From the NCBI RefSeq assembly GCF_038594945.1, contig NZ_JBCFYD010000001.1, positions 806,001 through 870,000 on the forward strand: a stretch of DNA of 64,000 nucleotides, read 5' to 3'. The position numbers were made by a program, and so were the translations under genes. A model generated the notes under the pieces. It was not told the origin of the DNA, did no database searches, and was given only the letters and a program-made list of their open reading frames with translations. Of the stretch, positions 16,502 through 25,433 are shown one piece after another. The stretch is from Fodinibius sp. Rm-B-1B1-1 (GTDB lineage: Bacteria > Bacteroidota > Rhodothermia > Balneolales > Balneolaceae). Each line of letters opens with the position of its first letter. Positions within the stretch are counted from its first letter, which is position 1.

Positions 16502-17212
16502 TTAATTTAGATATCGACCACAGCCATTATATGTGGTTGTATCATTTACTGTTATGGCTACTGTCTGGGGATACTCGAAACCACTCATAGTATCGGTACA
16601 AGAACTATCCGTAATAGTTACATTAAGGGTGTTATTCTTGCCCCGCATATCATAGGTGGTATTACCGCTATTATTACGCCGGGGTTTCGGGGTAGAAAAA
16701 TACAGGGTATCCTTTCCGTAGTTACCTATATATTGGGTTTGCTCATTTTGCCTTATTTCTATAATCCAGCCGGGTTCTTGTCCCAATGCCCGAAAATCAA
16801 TTCCGCGAAGCTCCGCCGCTGCCCAAGATCTTTCTTGAGTAACAGATCGACACTGCATAAATGAGCCCTTCGGCTTTTGGAGAATGGCTTCGCTTCCTTT
16901 ACTCCAATATAGGTATTTTCCCCCTTCGTACCGGGCTCCGGAAGCCGAACGTGTAGCAAGGGTCTTCACCGTTGTATCCGCTAAAAAGAGCCAAGCACTA
17001 TCGGGCATAACATGAGCAGTAAATTCCAAAGAGTCGGCACAATTATATACAAAAACCTGATCAGTACTGACCGTATCAAACTTAGGAATATGAACCGAGG
17101 ATTCTCGGGATGACTTGTTGCTTTCCTTTCTGGTATCTCCCTCATTATTACATCCGAACACAATAAAGCATAGTAAAAGTGCAATGGAGACTATTACTCT
17201 GGGTCTCATCAA
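16502..17212 (-). CDS. Lipoprotein with MliC-like and COG3650-like domains
   Basis: The 236-residue precursor has a signal sequence ending in the lipobox FIVFGC near residue 21. The first mature domain (VYNCADSLEFTAHVMPDSAW through YLYWSKGSEAIL) resembles MliC, the membrane-bound inhibitor of c-type lysozyme, including its paired Cys. The second part (FRALGQEPGWIIEI to YNGCGRYL) resembles the COG3650-type domain often found in heavy-metal or heat-shock lipoproteins. Envelope protection is a reasonable inference. Two adjacent ATGs are possible starts. The gene is transcribed leftward and is convergent with 15687. Confidence 0.65.
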   Translation of the reverse strand: MMRPRVIVSIALLLCFIVFGCNNEGDTRKESNKSSRESSVHIPKFDTVSTDQVFVYNCADSLEFTAHVMPDSAWLFLADTTVKTLATRSASGARYEGGKYLYWSKGSEAILQKPKGSFMQCRSVTQERSWAAAELRGIDFRALGQEPGWIIEIRQNEQTQYIGNYGKDTLYFSTPKPRRNNSGNTTYDMRGKNNTLNVTITDSSCTDTMSGFEYPQTVAITVNDTTTYNGCGRYLN

Positions 17213-17289
17213 AAATGGTCTTTTATTAATATTTTTCTCTTATAAAATCTGGATAAGTATTGAAGAAGAAAATCAATAAAACATAACTA

Positions 17290-17328
17290 AAATAGAGAAG
17301 GAGAGTATTGAATAATACTCTCCTTCTC
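17290..17328 (-). terminator. Strong terminator of the DoxX gene
   Basis: GAGAAGGAGAGTATT (17295-17309) pairs perfectly with AATACTCTCCTTCTC (17314-17328). This gives a 15-bp stem with a four-base loop, and on the minus strand it is followed by ATTTT. It lies just downstream of the leftward DoxX gene. Confidence 0.8.
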
Positions 17329-17348
17329 ATTGAAACCGAAATCAATAT

Positions 17349-17765
17349 TTACTCACTATCAACCGAATACTTTCCAGGGCCAATTAAAAAGAGGAACATA
17401 AATGATACCAAATAAACAGCTGCAAGTTCATAACCACCAAATAAAGGATCACCGTTGGGAATATGATAAAAGAAAATTGCTACAAACATATTTATTGATA
17501 AAACCGATGCCGCAAATCGTGTCCAAAAGCCGGCAATAATTAGTAATGAACAAATCCCCTCGGCAAAAGCAGCAAGAATAAGGGATGCGGTTGGACCAAT
17601 ACCAATGGGATCTCCAAATTGAATATTCCAACTAAATACATCCATAAGTTTTCCCCAACCATGACCAAATAACATAAAAGCTGCGACCAAAATCCGAAAA
17701 ACAGCTAATGAAATTCCGGTATCTACAAATTCACCTAACTTCGAAGAACGTAATCGATCTAACAT
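17349..17765 (-). CDS. DoxX family membrane protein
   Basis: The 138-residue protein has four hydrophobic helices and the DoxX pattern. This includes RILVAAFMLFGHGWGKLMDV early on, FAEGICSLLIIAGFWTRFAA in the middle and a terminal GPGKYSVDS. DoxX proteins are small inner-membrane proteins, sometimes linked to quinone or thiol redox chemistry, but mostly of unknown function. The gene is monocistronic: a strong terminator follows it, and 143 bases separate it from the MFS gene. A second DoxX-like gene lies at 57323. Confidence 0.8.
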   Translation of the reverse strand: MLDRLRSSKLGEFVDTGISLAVFRILVAAFMLFGHGWGKLMDVFSWNIQFGDPIGIGPTASLILAAFAEGICSLLIIAGFWTRFAASVLSINMFVAIFFYHIPNGDPLFGGYELAAVYLVSFMFLFLIGPGKYSVDSE

Positions 17766-17908
17766 AATACCCCTATCTTTTTATTTATAGTTACTTTCTC
17801 ATTAAAAGACTTAATATTGAATTATGCTAATTATTTAAAGCATTATTGCCTAATAAATTACAATTCATGCTTTTAGCGTTCCCGATATGTTTTTTTGTTA
17901 TTGTTCAA

Positions 17909-19135
17909 TCATTGGCTGTATTCTTCTGCTGGTGTTGAGAAGTTAAAAGCGGCATACGCCGCTATTGTCGCAACGCCAATCGTGACAATAGCAATAAATA
18001 TAATTGATTCCATAGCCATGCCGGCATCAATGGCCCAACCCATTAAAAATGGACAAAGAGCTGTACTCAATACCATTAGCGAAGAAAATAAGGAGCGCAC
18101 CGTTCCAATGATATCCGTACCAAAAAGTTCGGCCCATAATGCTGATTTTATATTACTGCCCATTCCCATGGTTACCCCAATGAGTAACATGTAAACAAAA
18201 GCTGACCAACTACCGGGATGAAAGTATGCGAAGACCAAACCAGCACCAAATGGCAACACATAATAGGGAAAAACAATACGAGCACTAAAGTAATCGATAA
18301 CGGGTCCGATGCAAATAGAGCTGATAATCCGGCTTATTGCAAGTCCCATAAAAGCTGTTGCGATAAGCGTTGCCGACCACCCCAGCTGCTCAGCAATAGA
18401 CACCTGATATAAAAACAATCCTGTTGCCCAAAAGGGGGGAAGCAACACAGCTGGAGTTACCAGCCACATGCGATAGTCACTGGCTAACATTTTGTAGATA
18501 TCCCAGCTACTATCTGAGTTTACAACAGATGATTCCTCTTCTTCGGGTTCTTCAAATTCCTGCTTCTTTAGAATAAAGCGTACCAAGGGAATAAAAAACA
18601 AAGCTATCGTAAGTACAATGACCCCCCAGGTCGTTAGCCAACTCAATACCCCAAGCAGTCCAGCAATTACCAACGGCAACACTCCCTCTCCAATAGGATA
18701 ACCAAGGCTCGAAATACTCAAAGCTTTGCCTCGCTGGTGGACAAAATATCGAGCCATGGCCGTCTGGGCCGTGTGACTACTAAGCCCCTGTCCCGACAGG
18801 CGTAGCAGCATTAATCCCACAAATAACAGTGCCACATGCCACGAAAGGGCTACCGTCAAGCTGGCAACCAGTAAACCCGAGGCAACCATCAAGCTATACT
18901 GCCGGAGGGGCAGATGATCAATCCACCGGCCTAAGTAGGGTAATACACCAGCACTGGCAAGTGTGGCTACAGAGTACAAACTGCCGAAAGTAGCATTTGA
19001 CAAGGAAAAATCCTGCAGGAAATAGGGGACAAAAAGGGAGATCAAAAAGGTTTGTCCAAAGCTGGACATAAAGGTAAAAGACAAGCCAAACGAGAGGATT
19101 CGTTTTTCTCGCAGGGCAAAACTGAGGTAATTCAC
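17909..19135 (-). CDS. MFS transporter
   Basis: This 408-residue protein has twelve predicted membrane segments. The major-facilitator loop 2-3 motif appears as LPYLGRWIDHLPLR, and QGLSSHTAQTAMARYF follows helix 4. A cytoplasmic central loop of Glu-rich sequence (EFEEPEEEESS) separates the halves. The general shape and the SSLGYPIGEGVLP segment fit the monocarboxylate-porter-like or multidrug-like MFS groups. The substrate is unknown. It lies between DoxX and the serine hydrolase, both on the same strand but well separated. Confidence 0.85.
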   Translation of the reverse strand: MNYLSFALREKRILSFGLSFTFMSSFGQTFLISLFVPYFLQDFSLSNATFGSLYSVATLASAGVLPYLGRWIDHLPLRQYSLMVASGLLVASLTVALSWHVALLFVGLMLLRLSGQGLSSHTAQTAMARYFVHQRGKALSISSLGYPIGEGVLPLVIAGLLGVLSWLTTWGVIVLTIALFFIPLVRFILKKQEFEEPEEEESSVVNSDSSWDIYKMLASDYRMWLVTPAVLLPPFWATGLFLYQVSIAEQLGWSATLIATAFMGLAISRIISSICIGPVIDYFSARIVFPYYVLPFGAGLVFAYFHPGSWSAFVYMLLIGVTMGMGSNIKSALWAELFGTDIIGTVRSLFSSLMVLSTALCPFLMGWAIDAGMAMESIIFIAIVTIGVATIAAYAAFNFSTPAEEYSQ

Positions 19136-19309
19136 TTTGGGTGGAGTCTGCTTACAATATTTAGCTATTCTATGAAGCCGCTAAAAATACGGCTATTTAC
19201 GCGTAACCAAAACCTTTTTGTCCTTGTTATTATTCCCCGGAGAGCAATATCAGCTCTACTATGCATAAAACTTCGTAGAACAGACCACCCGATGACAACT
19301 AAATATCTT

Positions 19310-20689
19310 TTAATTATTTGAGGTTTCTTTTCGTATAAATGGATACGATCCACCCGCCTGGTTCAATATAAACTGCTGATATTGTCCTCCGTTAAGGGAA
19401 TCAAATTCCATCACCACCCCCGCTGGATCAAATCGAAACTTAGTTTTACTGTTAGCCGTGAGTGGAAAAGCTTGCTGACCCGTCGCCTGCGCCTTTAGGG
19501 TTTCCTTCTCAATAAACACTTCAATATCTATGGGCAGTTGATTAGTAGTATAAGTGCCAACATATTTTTTCATCTGATCAACACTTAGAGTAATAGTCTT
19601 CTCATCAAAAGAAGGAATTTTGAAATCTCGACCGAAATAAATACTCAGCGCTCCAATCAAAATATCATTCATGCTGTATTGCAGCCCGTTGGTTGTCAAA
19701 GCTATAGCAACATCCTCTTCCGGAAAATAGGAGAGGTGCGACTGAAATCCATCAATACCTCCGTTATGACCAAACGCATATCGCTCATTAAATGGCACCT
19801 TGGTGAGCCCTATCCCAAATCCCTGCTTAATGTCAGTCATTTTATCCAATGATTCTTGTGATACGAGTTTTCCATCAAAAAGTGCTCGAATAAAGGTAAT
19901 CATCTCGTCATTGGTAGATACAACTGCTCCAGCACCACCGGGAATACTTAAGTCGGTTTCGGGAGCTAACTGCCATTGCCCATCCTTACCCTGATACGAA
20001 AGGGCTTCGTTATTTTGAGGCTCAATTGCATCCCCATAGTGCGTGTGCTGAAGATTCAATGGCTCAACAATACGTTTTTGGAGCAGATCAGAATAACTTT
20101 GTCCCGTAATATCCTCTAAAACAAACTGCAACAATACATAATTAGTATTGCTATAGCTGGTTTGACTGCCCGGCTCAAACTGGGGATCATCCTCATAGAA
20201 TATTTCTAACAACTCATCCTTTGATCGCGGCTCGGTCATCCAACCGGGATAATCTGAGGCATTCGTAAAATTATACAGGCCAGACTGGTGACGAAGTAAA
20301 TGCTCAATGGTGATCTGCTCCGCTTGTGGCATTTGGGGGTAATAGTCAGCCAGCGAAGTTGACAACGAAAGCTCTCCTTCATCCACCAGCTGCATGATTA
20401 AGGTAGTCGTATAGGTTTTCGTAATTGATCCAATACGGTAAGTAGTTTCCCGATTAGCCCGAGAATTATTGTCTATATCCCGAAAACCAACTGTTTTATG
20501 ATACCCCCCACTGCCGGCCGAATCGATGGTTAGCACTCCCATCATCTTATTTTCTTCCCCTAACTTTTCCAGATAGGTATCCAGCTTCTGACGATCAAAT
20601 GCTGGTGACGACTGTCCCAAAGCCACCACTTGCGTTCCAACAACTACCAGCAATCCCAACAGTACATTTTTTAATCGAAGCGCTCTCAT
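19310..20689 (-). CDS. Serine hydrolase of the beta-lactamase/PBP4 family
   Basis: From the ATG at 20689 the precursor has 459 residues and a signal peptide ending in VVALGQ. The class C beta-lactamase-like active site is complete. The SxxK is S-I-T-K in YRIGSITKTYT, the YxN is in TSYSNTNYVLL, and the third motif is HNG in FGHNGGIDGF, replacing KTG. A C-terminal lipocalin-like domain (EKTITLSVDQMKKYVGTYTT) follows. Such enzymes are periplasmic esterases or D-amino peptidases rather than true beta-lactamases. A longer frame begins at 20719, but the 20689 start gives the better signal peptide and has GGA seven bases upstream. Confidence 0.85.
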   Translation of the reverse strand: MRALRLKNVLLGLLVVVGTQVVALGQSSPAFDRQKLDTYLEKLGEENKMMGVLTIDSAGSGGYHKTVGFRDIDNNSRANRETTYRIGSITKTYTTTLIMQLVDEGELSLSTSLADYYPQMPQAEQITIEHLLRHQSGLYNFTNASDYPGWMTEPRSKDELLEIFYEDDPQFEPGSQTSYSNTNYVLLQFVLEDITGQSYSDLLQKRIVEPLNLQHTHYGDAIEPQNNEALSYQGKDGQWQLAPETDLSIPGGAGAVVSTNDEMITFIRALFDGKLVSQESLDKMTDIKQGFGIGLTKVPFNERYAFGHNGGIDGFQSHLSYFPEEDVAIALTTNGLQYSMNDILIGALSIYFGRDFKIPSFDEKTITLSVDQMKKYVGTYTTNQLPIDIEVFIEKETLKAQATGQQAFPLTANSKTKFRFDPAGVVMEFDSLNGGQYQQFILNQAGGSYPFIRKETSNN

Positions 20690-20835
20690 AACATTTCCAT
20701 ATTTAATTAAGAAGAACATCCCGATTACGAACTTTGTAGTATAGTGTTTCGTCCATAATTATCAACGATTAATGACTTGAAGTTCGCACGAAGTCTGCTA
20801 AATTAAGGGCTCATATTCATCATAACAGCTGATTA

Positions 20836-21609
20836 ATGGAGCATATGTACGAGAACATTGAACCCAATAGTTGCAATCCGCCCGGCACGCATTTAGAAGA
20901 AATTTCGCATGCCGGCGACCCAAACCGCTCCATCGAAAAAGCCATTATTATGGAGCATCGCTTTGCGTTCTTTTTCTGGATGAAGTGGCGGAACCAGTTG
21001 AAGAAAAAAACCTTACTAAAACAGTCAGCGCCAACATTGGTAACGATCGATTGGCATCGCGACTTGGCCCCCGTTCCTGATGATCAAAAAGAAAGACTTG
21101 AAGCGCTCGACCAGGATAACCTTTCGGACATCAGCAATTACGTGTGGGCACAGCTCGACCAAACCAACGACGGACATATTTTCTGCGCGGCGTGGCTTAA
21201 CTTAATCGGGGATATTATACTGCTCCAAAATACCACAGCCTACCAAGAAAGTACCTTTATAGACAAGGAGGGCAACGAACACAGCGTTTATGAATTTCGG
21301 GATTTTGACCAGCTCCAAAATTTTATGACTACCCGTGACGATAAAAACATCTTTTTCGATGTGGATCTCGACTACTTCATACACGGAAAAGGCAAGCGCT
21401 ATTACTCTGATGACTTTCAACGATATTCCAATGATGAAATCAAACAAATAGTTGATCGAACGCACCCCATGTTTGAATATATGATTCCCCGTACCGATGG
21501 TATCACGCTGGCCCTGGAACCCGGATACTGTGGAGGCATTGTTAACGCCTGCCAAATTATGGATGTCTTTCATTCACAGCTTTTTACTGAGCAAAACGAG
21601 TGGAAATAA
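20836..21609 (+). CDS. UPF0489-like protein, possible arginase-fold metalloprotein
   Basis: The 257-residue soluble protein contains TIDWHRDLAP near residue 73 and FFDVDLDYF near residue 172, two Asp/His motifs typical of arginase/deacetylase-fold metal sites. The MEHRFAFFFW start of the domain fits the UPF0489 family. The function of that family is unknown; hydrolysis of an amide bond by a metal centre is only an inference from the fold. It is followed after 24 bases by a small basic protein and then by the DUF3095 gene, all on the same strand, so the three may form an operon. Confidence 0.6.
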   Translation: MEHMYENIEPNSCNPPGTHLEEISHAGDPNRSIEKAIIMEHRFAFFFWMKWRNQLKKKTLLKQSAPTLVTIDWHRDLAPVPDDQKERLEALDQDNLSDISNYVWAQLDQTNDGHIFCAAWLNLIGDIILLQNTTAYQESTFIDKEGNEHSVYEFRDFDQLQNFMTTRDDKNIFFDVDLDYFIHGKGKRYYSDDFQRYSNDEIKQIVDRTHPMFEYMIPRTDGITLALEPGYCGGIVNACQIMDVFHSQLFTEQNEWK

Positions 21610-21633
21610 GATACCTTCCGCATCACAATTTCG

Positions 21634-21987
21634 ATGACACCACGGTTGCACTTTCGTTTGTTAGACTGTGGCGTTATGGATCAACGCACTATCCGAGATA
21701 TCAAGCAAATGTATCGCAGTACCAAAAAGGAGAAGGCTTTTCGCCCCATGTTTGAGCGAAAACTGGCTTCATATATCCAACGGCGTGCCCCTAAAAATTC
21801 CGTAAACTGGCACAAGCTACGCTATGAGTTTCGGACCATTTATCGCAAATGCCGCGACAAACAATACTCCGTGAAAAAATACCTGCAGCACATGGCAACT
21901 TTTGCTGATATTGCCATACAGGGACATCATAAAAAGGTTGAAATAGATCCCTCATCACTCAGCTATCGTTATCTTTCAGAGCAATAA
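21634..21987 (+). CDS. Basic hypothetical protein (117 aa)
   Basis: The frame is rich in Lys and Arg, with predicted helical segments such as RTIRDIKQMYRSTKKEKAFR and KYLQHMATFADIAIQGHHKK. No family is recognised, and it has no signal peptide or membrane helix. The ATG at 21676 (MDQRTIRDIK) is a credible alternative start, because the preceding residues look non-conserved in character. Its position 24 bases after the UPF0489-like gene suggests co-transcription. Confidence 0.6.
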   Translation: MTPRLHFRLLDCGVMDQRTIRDIKQMYRSTKKEKAFRPMFERKLASYIQRRAPKNSVNWHKLRYEFRTIYRKCRDKQYSVKKYLQHMATFADIAIQGHHKKVEIDPSSLSYRYLSEQ

Positions 21988-22060
21988 ACATCTCATTAAC
22001 AATGAGTTCTTTTTTGTATGTTTAAATCTTGAAAATAATGCCTAACGCAATTTACCAACG

Positions 22061-23242
22061 GTGTCAAACAGCGCACAATTTTATGCTAATCTGCCGGTTA
22101 TTGAGAGTTTTTTCGACGCCTCAAACCCCAAAAACTTCCACAGGTTACCGGATAACTGGCTCGTTGCTGTCACAGATATTGTCGACTCTACACAGGCAAT
22201 CCAAAACGACCGCTATAAAGAAGTAAATATTTTAGGGGCCTCACCCATTGTAGCCATTTTTAATCTTGCCGGACGCAATGAAATCCCCTTTACCTTTGGC
22301 GGAGACGGTTCCACATTTTGTGTCCCTCCCTGTCTGCGTGACGAAACCAAACAAATTTTAGGTGCCAGTAAAAAAATTGGTCAAGTCGAATACGATCTGG
22401 ATTTACGGGCTGCCCTCATTCCTGTCTCTTATATCCGGGATCGAGGCCACAACATCCAGGTCGCCCGATATCAAGCTTCTGAATATTATACCCAAGCCGT
22501 ATTTTCAGGCGGGGGACTCAGCTTTGCGGAAGACCTGCTCAAAAAATCGGCGGCAAAACAATTCAGTATCCCAACGTTAGATGATGCCGAACAAGTTGAC
22601 TTTAGCGGATTAGAATGCCGCTGGCAAGAAGTAAAACAGCCACAAAACGAAGTCATCACCATGCTGGTCCAAGCCAATCCGGCATTGAATCAGTCCGAAA
22701 AAATTTATCCCCAAGTACTTCAAAAAATGCGCGCCACGTTTGGCTTCGATGACAAAACGAATCCCATTAATACTTCCGGACTGACAATGAATTTATCACC
22801 AACGAAACTTATGGGAGAGGCCAAGATACGCACCTATGGGCGGGGCTGGATTAAGCGCATGGGATATATCCTGAAGGTCCAACTGCAAACAATTATTGGC
22901 AAAATTTTGATGGCGCTGGGATACAAAACATCAGCCACAAACTGGGAACTCTATAAATCAGATCTGGCTATGAACTCGGACCACCGTAAATTTGACGACA
23001 TGCTTCGTGTCGTCATCAGTGGTAGTACATCACAGCGGCAAGAGTTTGTCAACTTTCTTGATCAAAAGTATAAAGAGGGTGCCTTAGCCTACGGTATCCA
23101 CCTTTCGAATGCCGCCATGATCACTTGCATGGTTTTTGAATATCACCGGGATCATATTCACTTTGTAGACGGCAGCGGAGGAGGGTACGTATCAGCTGCC
23201 AAACAACTCAAAGAACGATTGCACAACCTTTCACAAGATTAG
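22061..23242 (+). CDS. DUF3095 protein (nucleotide-cyclase-like)
   Basis: This 393-residue protein fits DUF3095. The segment LVAVTDIVDSTQAIQNDRYK resembles a nucleotide cyclase metal-binding strand with Asp and Ser/Thr. FTFGGDGSTFCVPP resembles the GGDG turn of the catalytic palm. ARYQASEYYTQAVFSGGG and TSGLTMNLSP follow. The family is found beside adenylate cyclases, and its activity is unproven. The frame starts at GTG 22061 without an obvious ribosome binding site, so the exact start is uncertain. The C-terminal part (ITCMVFEYHRDHIHFVDGSG) looks complete. Downstream the same frame stays open for 64 codons after the TAG. Confidence 0.8.
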   Translation: MSNSAQFYANLPVIESFFDASNPKNFHRLPDNWLVAVTDIVDSTQAIQNDRYKEVNILGASPIVAIFNLAGRNEIPFTFGGDGSTFCVPPCLRDETKQILGASKKIGQVEYDLDLRAALIPVSYIRDRGHNIQVARYQASEYYTQAVFSGGGLSFAEDLLKKSAAKQFSIPTLDDAEQVDFSGLECRWQEVKQPQNEVITMLVQANPALNQSEKIYPQVLQKMRATFGFDDKTNPINTSGLTMNLSPTKLMGEAKIRTYGRGWIKRMGYILKVQLQTIIGKILMALGYKTSATNWELYKSDLAMNSDHRKFDDMLRVVISGSTSQRQEFVNFLDQKYKEGALAYGIHLSNAAMITCMVFEYHRDHIHFVDGSGGGYVSAAKQLKERLHNLSQD

Positions 23243-23441
23243 CACGATAACCCACCAGCAATTAATCATCGCTCTTCGGTCGGGACTTTTCCTTGCCATT
23301 CCCCCGCCTGCGCCACCACGCTCATCGTCTCGCTGGGTATTTTATCGGGATGGCAACAGGCCATCCTAATTATACTGGCCGTAACAATTCTCTATACAAG
23401 AGACCGGGTATATCAAAAAATTCAATCCCCATAAACAAAAC

Positions 23442-24035
23442 TTAAAACTCGGCATACACTTCTCGGGTGTAGATATAATCCCCAAATTCCGACTGGTCTC
23501 CATTAGCCGCATTTGCGGCAATATTAAAGATAACAAAACCTTTCGGGTTATCGGGCACCGCCCATCGTACTGTCCAGCTGTTTTTGTTTTCTTGGGATGG
23601 TTTTGTGCCTTCACTGCTATGTTGCACGTATTGTAGTGAGTCAGGCACAGCATCACTAAACATCAGACGATCATCTTCAATCATAAATTCCCCGGCCTGC
23701 GAGCCGTCTTCATATCGCGCCGATAGCTGAAACCCCGCTGCGCCCAATTCATCGTGCTCTACTTTAATCTTTATTTCAACTGTTTCTCCCTCCAATAATT
23801 TTTCGGGAATCCCAGACAGGGAAAGACTTCCACCACCGGGATTGAGATCATAATCGAAGTGACAGCTGCGACAAGTTTCTTCTCCAAATCCACCAGTAAA
23901 AGCACCAGTTAAATGCTCGGGGTAAATATTGACTGATGTTTTTTCTGCCGTTTCCCCCCTCGCCCCTTGAGTAAATTCTATGTATGAAAAAGCCACCAAA
24001 AGGGTTACGACCGGAAGTATGAATAATCGAATCAT
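23442..24035 (-). CDS. Envelope protein with CxxCH haem motif and Reeler-like domain
   Basis: The 197-residue product has an N-terminal signal or anchor helix (LFILPVVTLLVAFSYIEF), then C55-RS-C58-H59 in GEETCRSCHFDYD, a c-type haem attachment motif. The rest forms a beta-rich domain (GIPEKLLEGETVEIKIKVEH, then AAGFQLSARYEDG) resembling the Reeler-like or choice-of-anchor V domain. A His ligand for haem and the envelope location fit an electron-transfer or sensing role. It follows a Vgb-like beta-propeller gene on the same strand, 96 bases away. A function for the pair is not established. Confidence 0.7.
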   Translation of the reverse strand: MIRLFILPVVTLLVAFSYIEFTQGARGETAEKTSVNIYPEHLTGAFTGGFGEETCRSCHFDYDLNPGGGSLSLSGIPEKLLEGETVEIKIKVEHDELGAAGFQLSARYEDGSQAGEFMIEDDRLMFSDAVPDSLQYVQHSSEGTKPSQENKNSWTVRWAVPDNPKGFVIFNIAANAANGDQSEFGDYIYTREVYAEF

Positions 24036-24131
24036 ATATTTTTAAACCTTCAGGATTTTCAGCATCTATTATATCCACAGCATTACATGCGATCTTAAAA
24101 CAAATCCAGCAGCTATCCGATGGGTATTAAA

Positions 24132-25151
24132 TCAGTTCAACTGAGCACGGCCCAGATAGTTGGTATCCGTACCAAACCAAATAGAACTCGTAGGCTGGTG
24201 GAAGACCATGTGCCGTACCGTACCGCCACCGCTTTCAATTTCGGTCTGGCTCACAAACTCTTTGGCATTAGTATCAAATCCCACAAACATATTCGGGTCT
24301 ACACCAGTTTCAACTAACCAGATGCGATCTTGAGTATCAACCGTAACAGCATACGGACGTGACTGTTCGCCTGAGGGCATCTCCCACTCTTCAAATGATT
24401 CCTCATCTGGGTTATATACCCCAATGTAACCACGGGCATAATCGCCATACCAAATATTTCCGTCGGAGGTCTGTGCCAGCCGCCGCGGACGTGCATCCTC
24501 ATTAGGCAGTTCAATTTCAGTAAGCTCTATTGTTTCTGGATTAACCGTCGCCAGCTTATTAGTACCAAAGAGACAAATCCAGGGACGCTGCATATCCTCA
24601 TCCATAATAATGCCGTAGGGACGTGCCCGCTCACTCGGCACTTCAAATATTTGGGGCTCACCAGTCTCCACATCCAGTTTACCTACCGAGTTGGCTCCCT
24701 GACTGGTAAACCAGATGTCGCCTTCATCATTAAAAGCCAACGTGTGCGGGTCGCGGGCACTGTTATCATCCGGCATCATGTACTTGGTAATATCACCATT
24801 TTCAGGATTGATACTTCCAATATGATTTGCACGATTCCCTGCATACCACGGCGTACCTTCATCATCCACAATAACCGTATGCGGACCCACTCCATTTTCG
24901 AGATCAAATTTATTAGTATACTCTTCAGTATCGGGATCAAACTCTGCCACATAGTGCGTACGCTGACCAACAAACCAGATGTCCCCATCAGGCGCTACAT
25001 AGGGATCACGCGGGCGACTATCCTCCCACGGCACCTCCCATTCAGTAATAGTTACATCTACATCTGCAGGTGGGCTGACAGAGGCATTCATTATCACCAA
25101 GGCAACCACCAGAAATGCAATAGATACAAAAACAGCAATTAGTTTTTTCAT
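24132..25151 (-). CDS. Virginiamycin B lyase-like beta-propeller protein
   Basis: This 339-residue protein has an N-terminal signal anchor (LIAVFVSIAFLVVALVIMNA) and a series of about 45-residue repeats of the type GNIWYGDYARGYIGVYNP. The repeats are compatible with a seven-bladed Vgb/SMP-30-like propeller. The family includes the streptogramin lyase Vgb, but many members are periplasmic proteins of other or unknown function, often near haem proteins as here. It is unlikely to be an antibiotic-resistance gene on this evidence alone. The downstream neighbour carries a CxxCH motif. Confidence 0.75.
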   Translation of the reverse strand: MKKLIAVFVSIAFLVVALVIMNASVSPPADVDVTITEWEVPWEDSRPRDPYVAPDGDIWFVGQRTHYVAEFDPDTEEYTNKFDLENGVGPHTVIVDDEGTPWYAGNRANHIGSINPENGDITKYMMPDDNSARDPHTLAFNDEGDIWFTSQGANSVGKLDVETGEPQIFEVPSERARPYGIIMDEDMQRPWICLFGTNKLATVNPETIELTEIELPNEDARPRRLAQTSDGNIWYGDYARGYIGVYNPDEESFEEWEMPSGEQSRPYAVTVDTQDRIWLVETGVDPNMFVGFDTNAKEFVSQTEIESGGGTVRHMVFHQPTSSIWFGTDTNYLGRAQLN

Positions 25152-25267
25152 AGCAGTAAATTGTTAATTAACAAGTACTTGTAAGGTACAACAGGCCACA
25201 TAAAAAACAACTCTTCCTAAATTTTTTTACAATCACAAAAATCAAGCTGACGATTTTTCAGTTCCCG

Positions 25268-25344
25268 TTTGTCAAAAATTACAATGGGTAGTTATATTTT
25301 TTGTCAAAATTTCAAACCGTTTTGTGCTGGCACAGCATTTGTTA
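25268..25344 (+). promoter_or_regulatory. Possible sigma-54 promoter with upstream direct repeats, before hsp20
   Basis: CTGGCACAGCATTTGTTA carries GG at 25329-25330 and GT at 25341-25342, ten bases apart, with TGGCAC matching the -24 consensus exactly and GT in place of GC at -12. Upstream, TTTGTCAAAA occurs twice, at 25268-25277 and 25300-25309, 32 bases apart. The leader to the hsp20 ATG would be about 80 bases. The -12 mismatch makes this weaker than the promoter at 60323. Confidence 0.4.
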
Positions 25345-25433
25345 CTACTTAAAGTGCAAATGTGATGAACATCCATCACACTCATGAGTAACTTAGAACT
25401 GCTAAATAAAATCGTATTTAGGAGGTATTTGCC

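Noticed and set aside
19310-20689. Beta-lactamase resistance determinant
   Set aside because: The third active-site motif is HNG rather than KTG, which fits an esterase or peptidase of the family, not a clinical beta-lactamase.
24132-25151. Virginiamycin resistance gene
   Set aside because: The propeller fold is shared with many non-resistance proteins, and the CxxCH neighbour points elsewhere. The resistance name alone is not supported.
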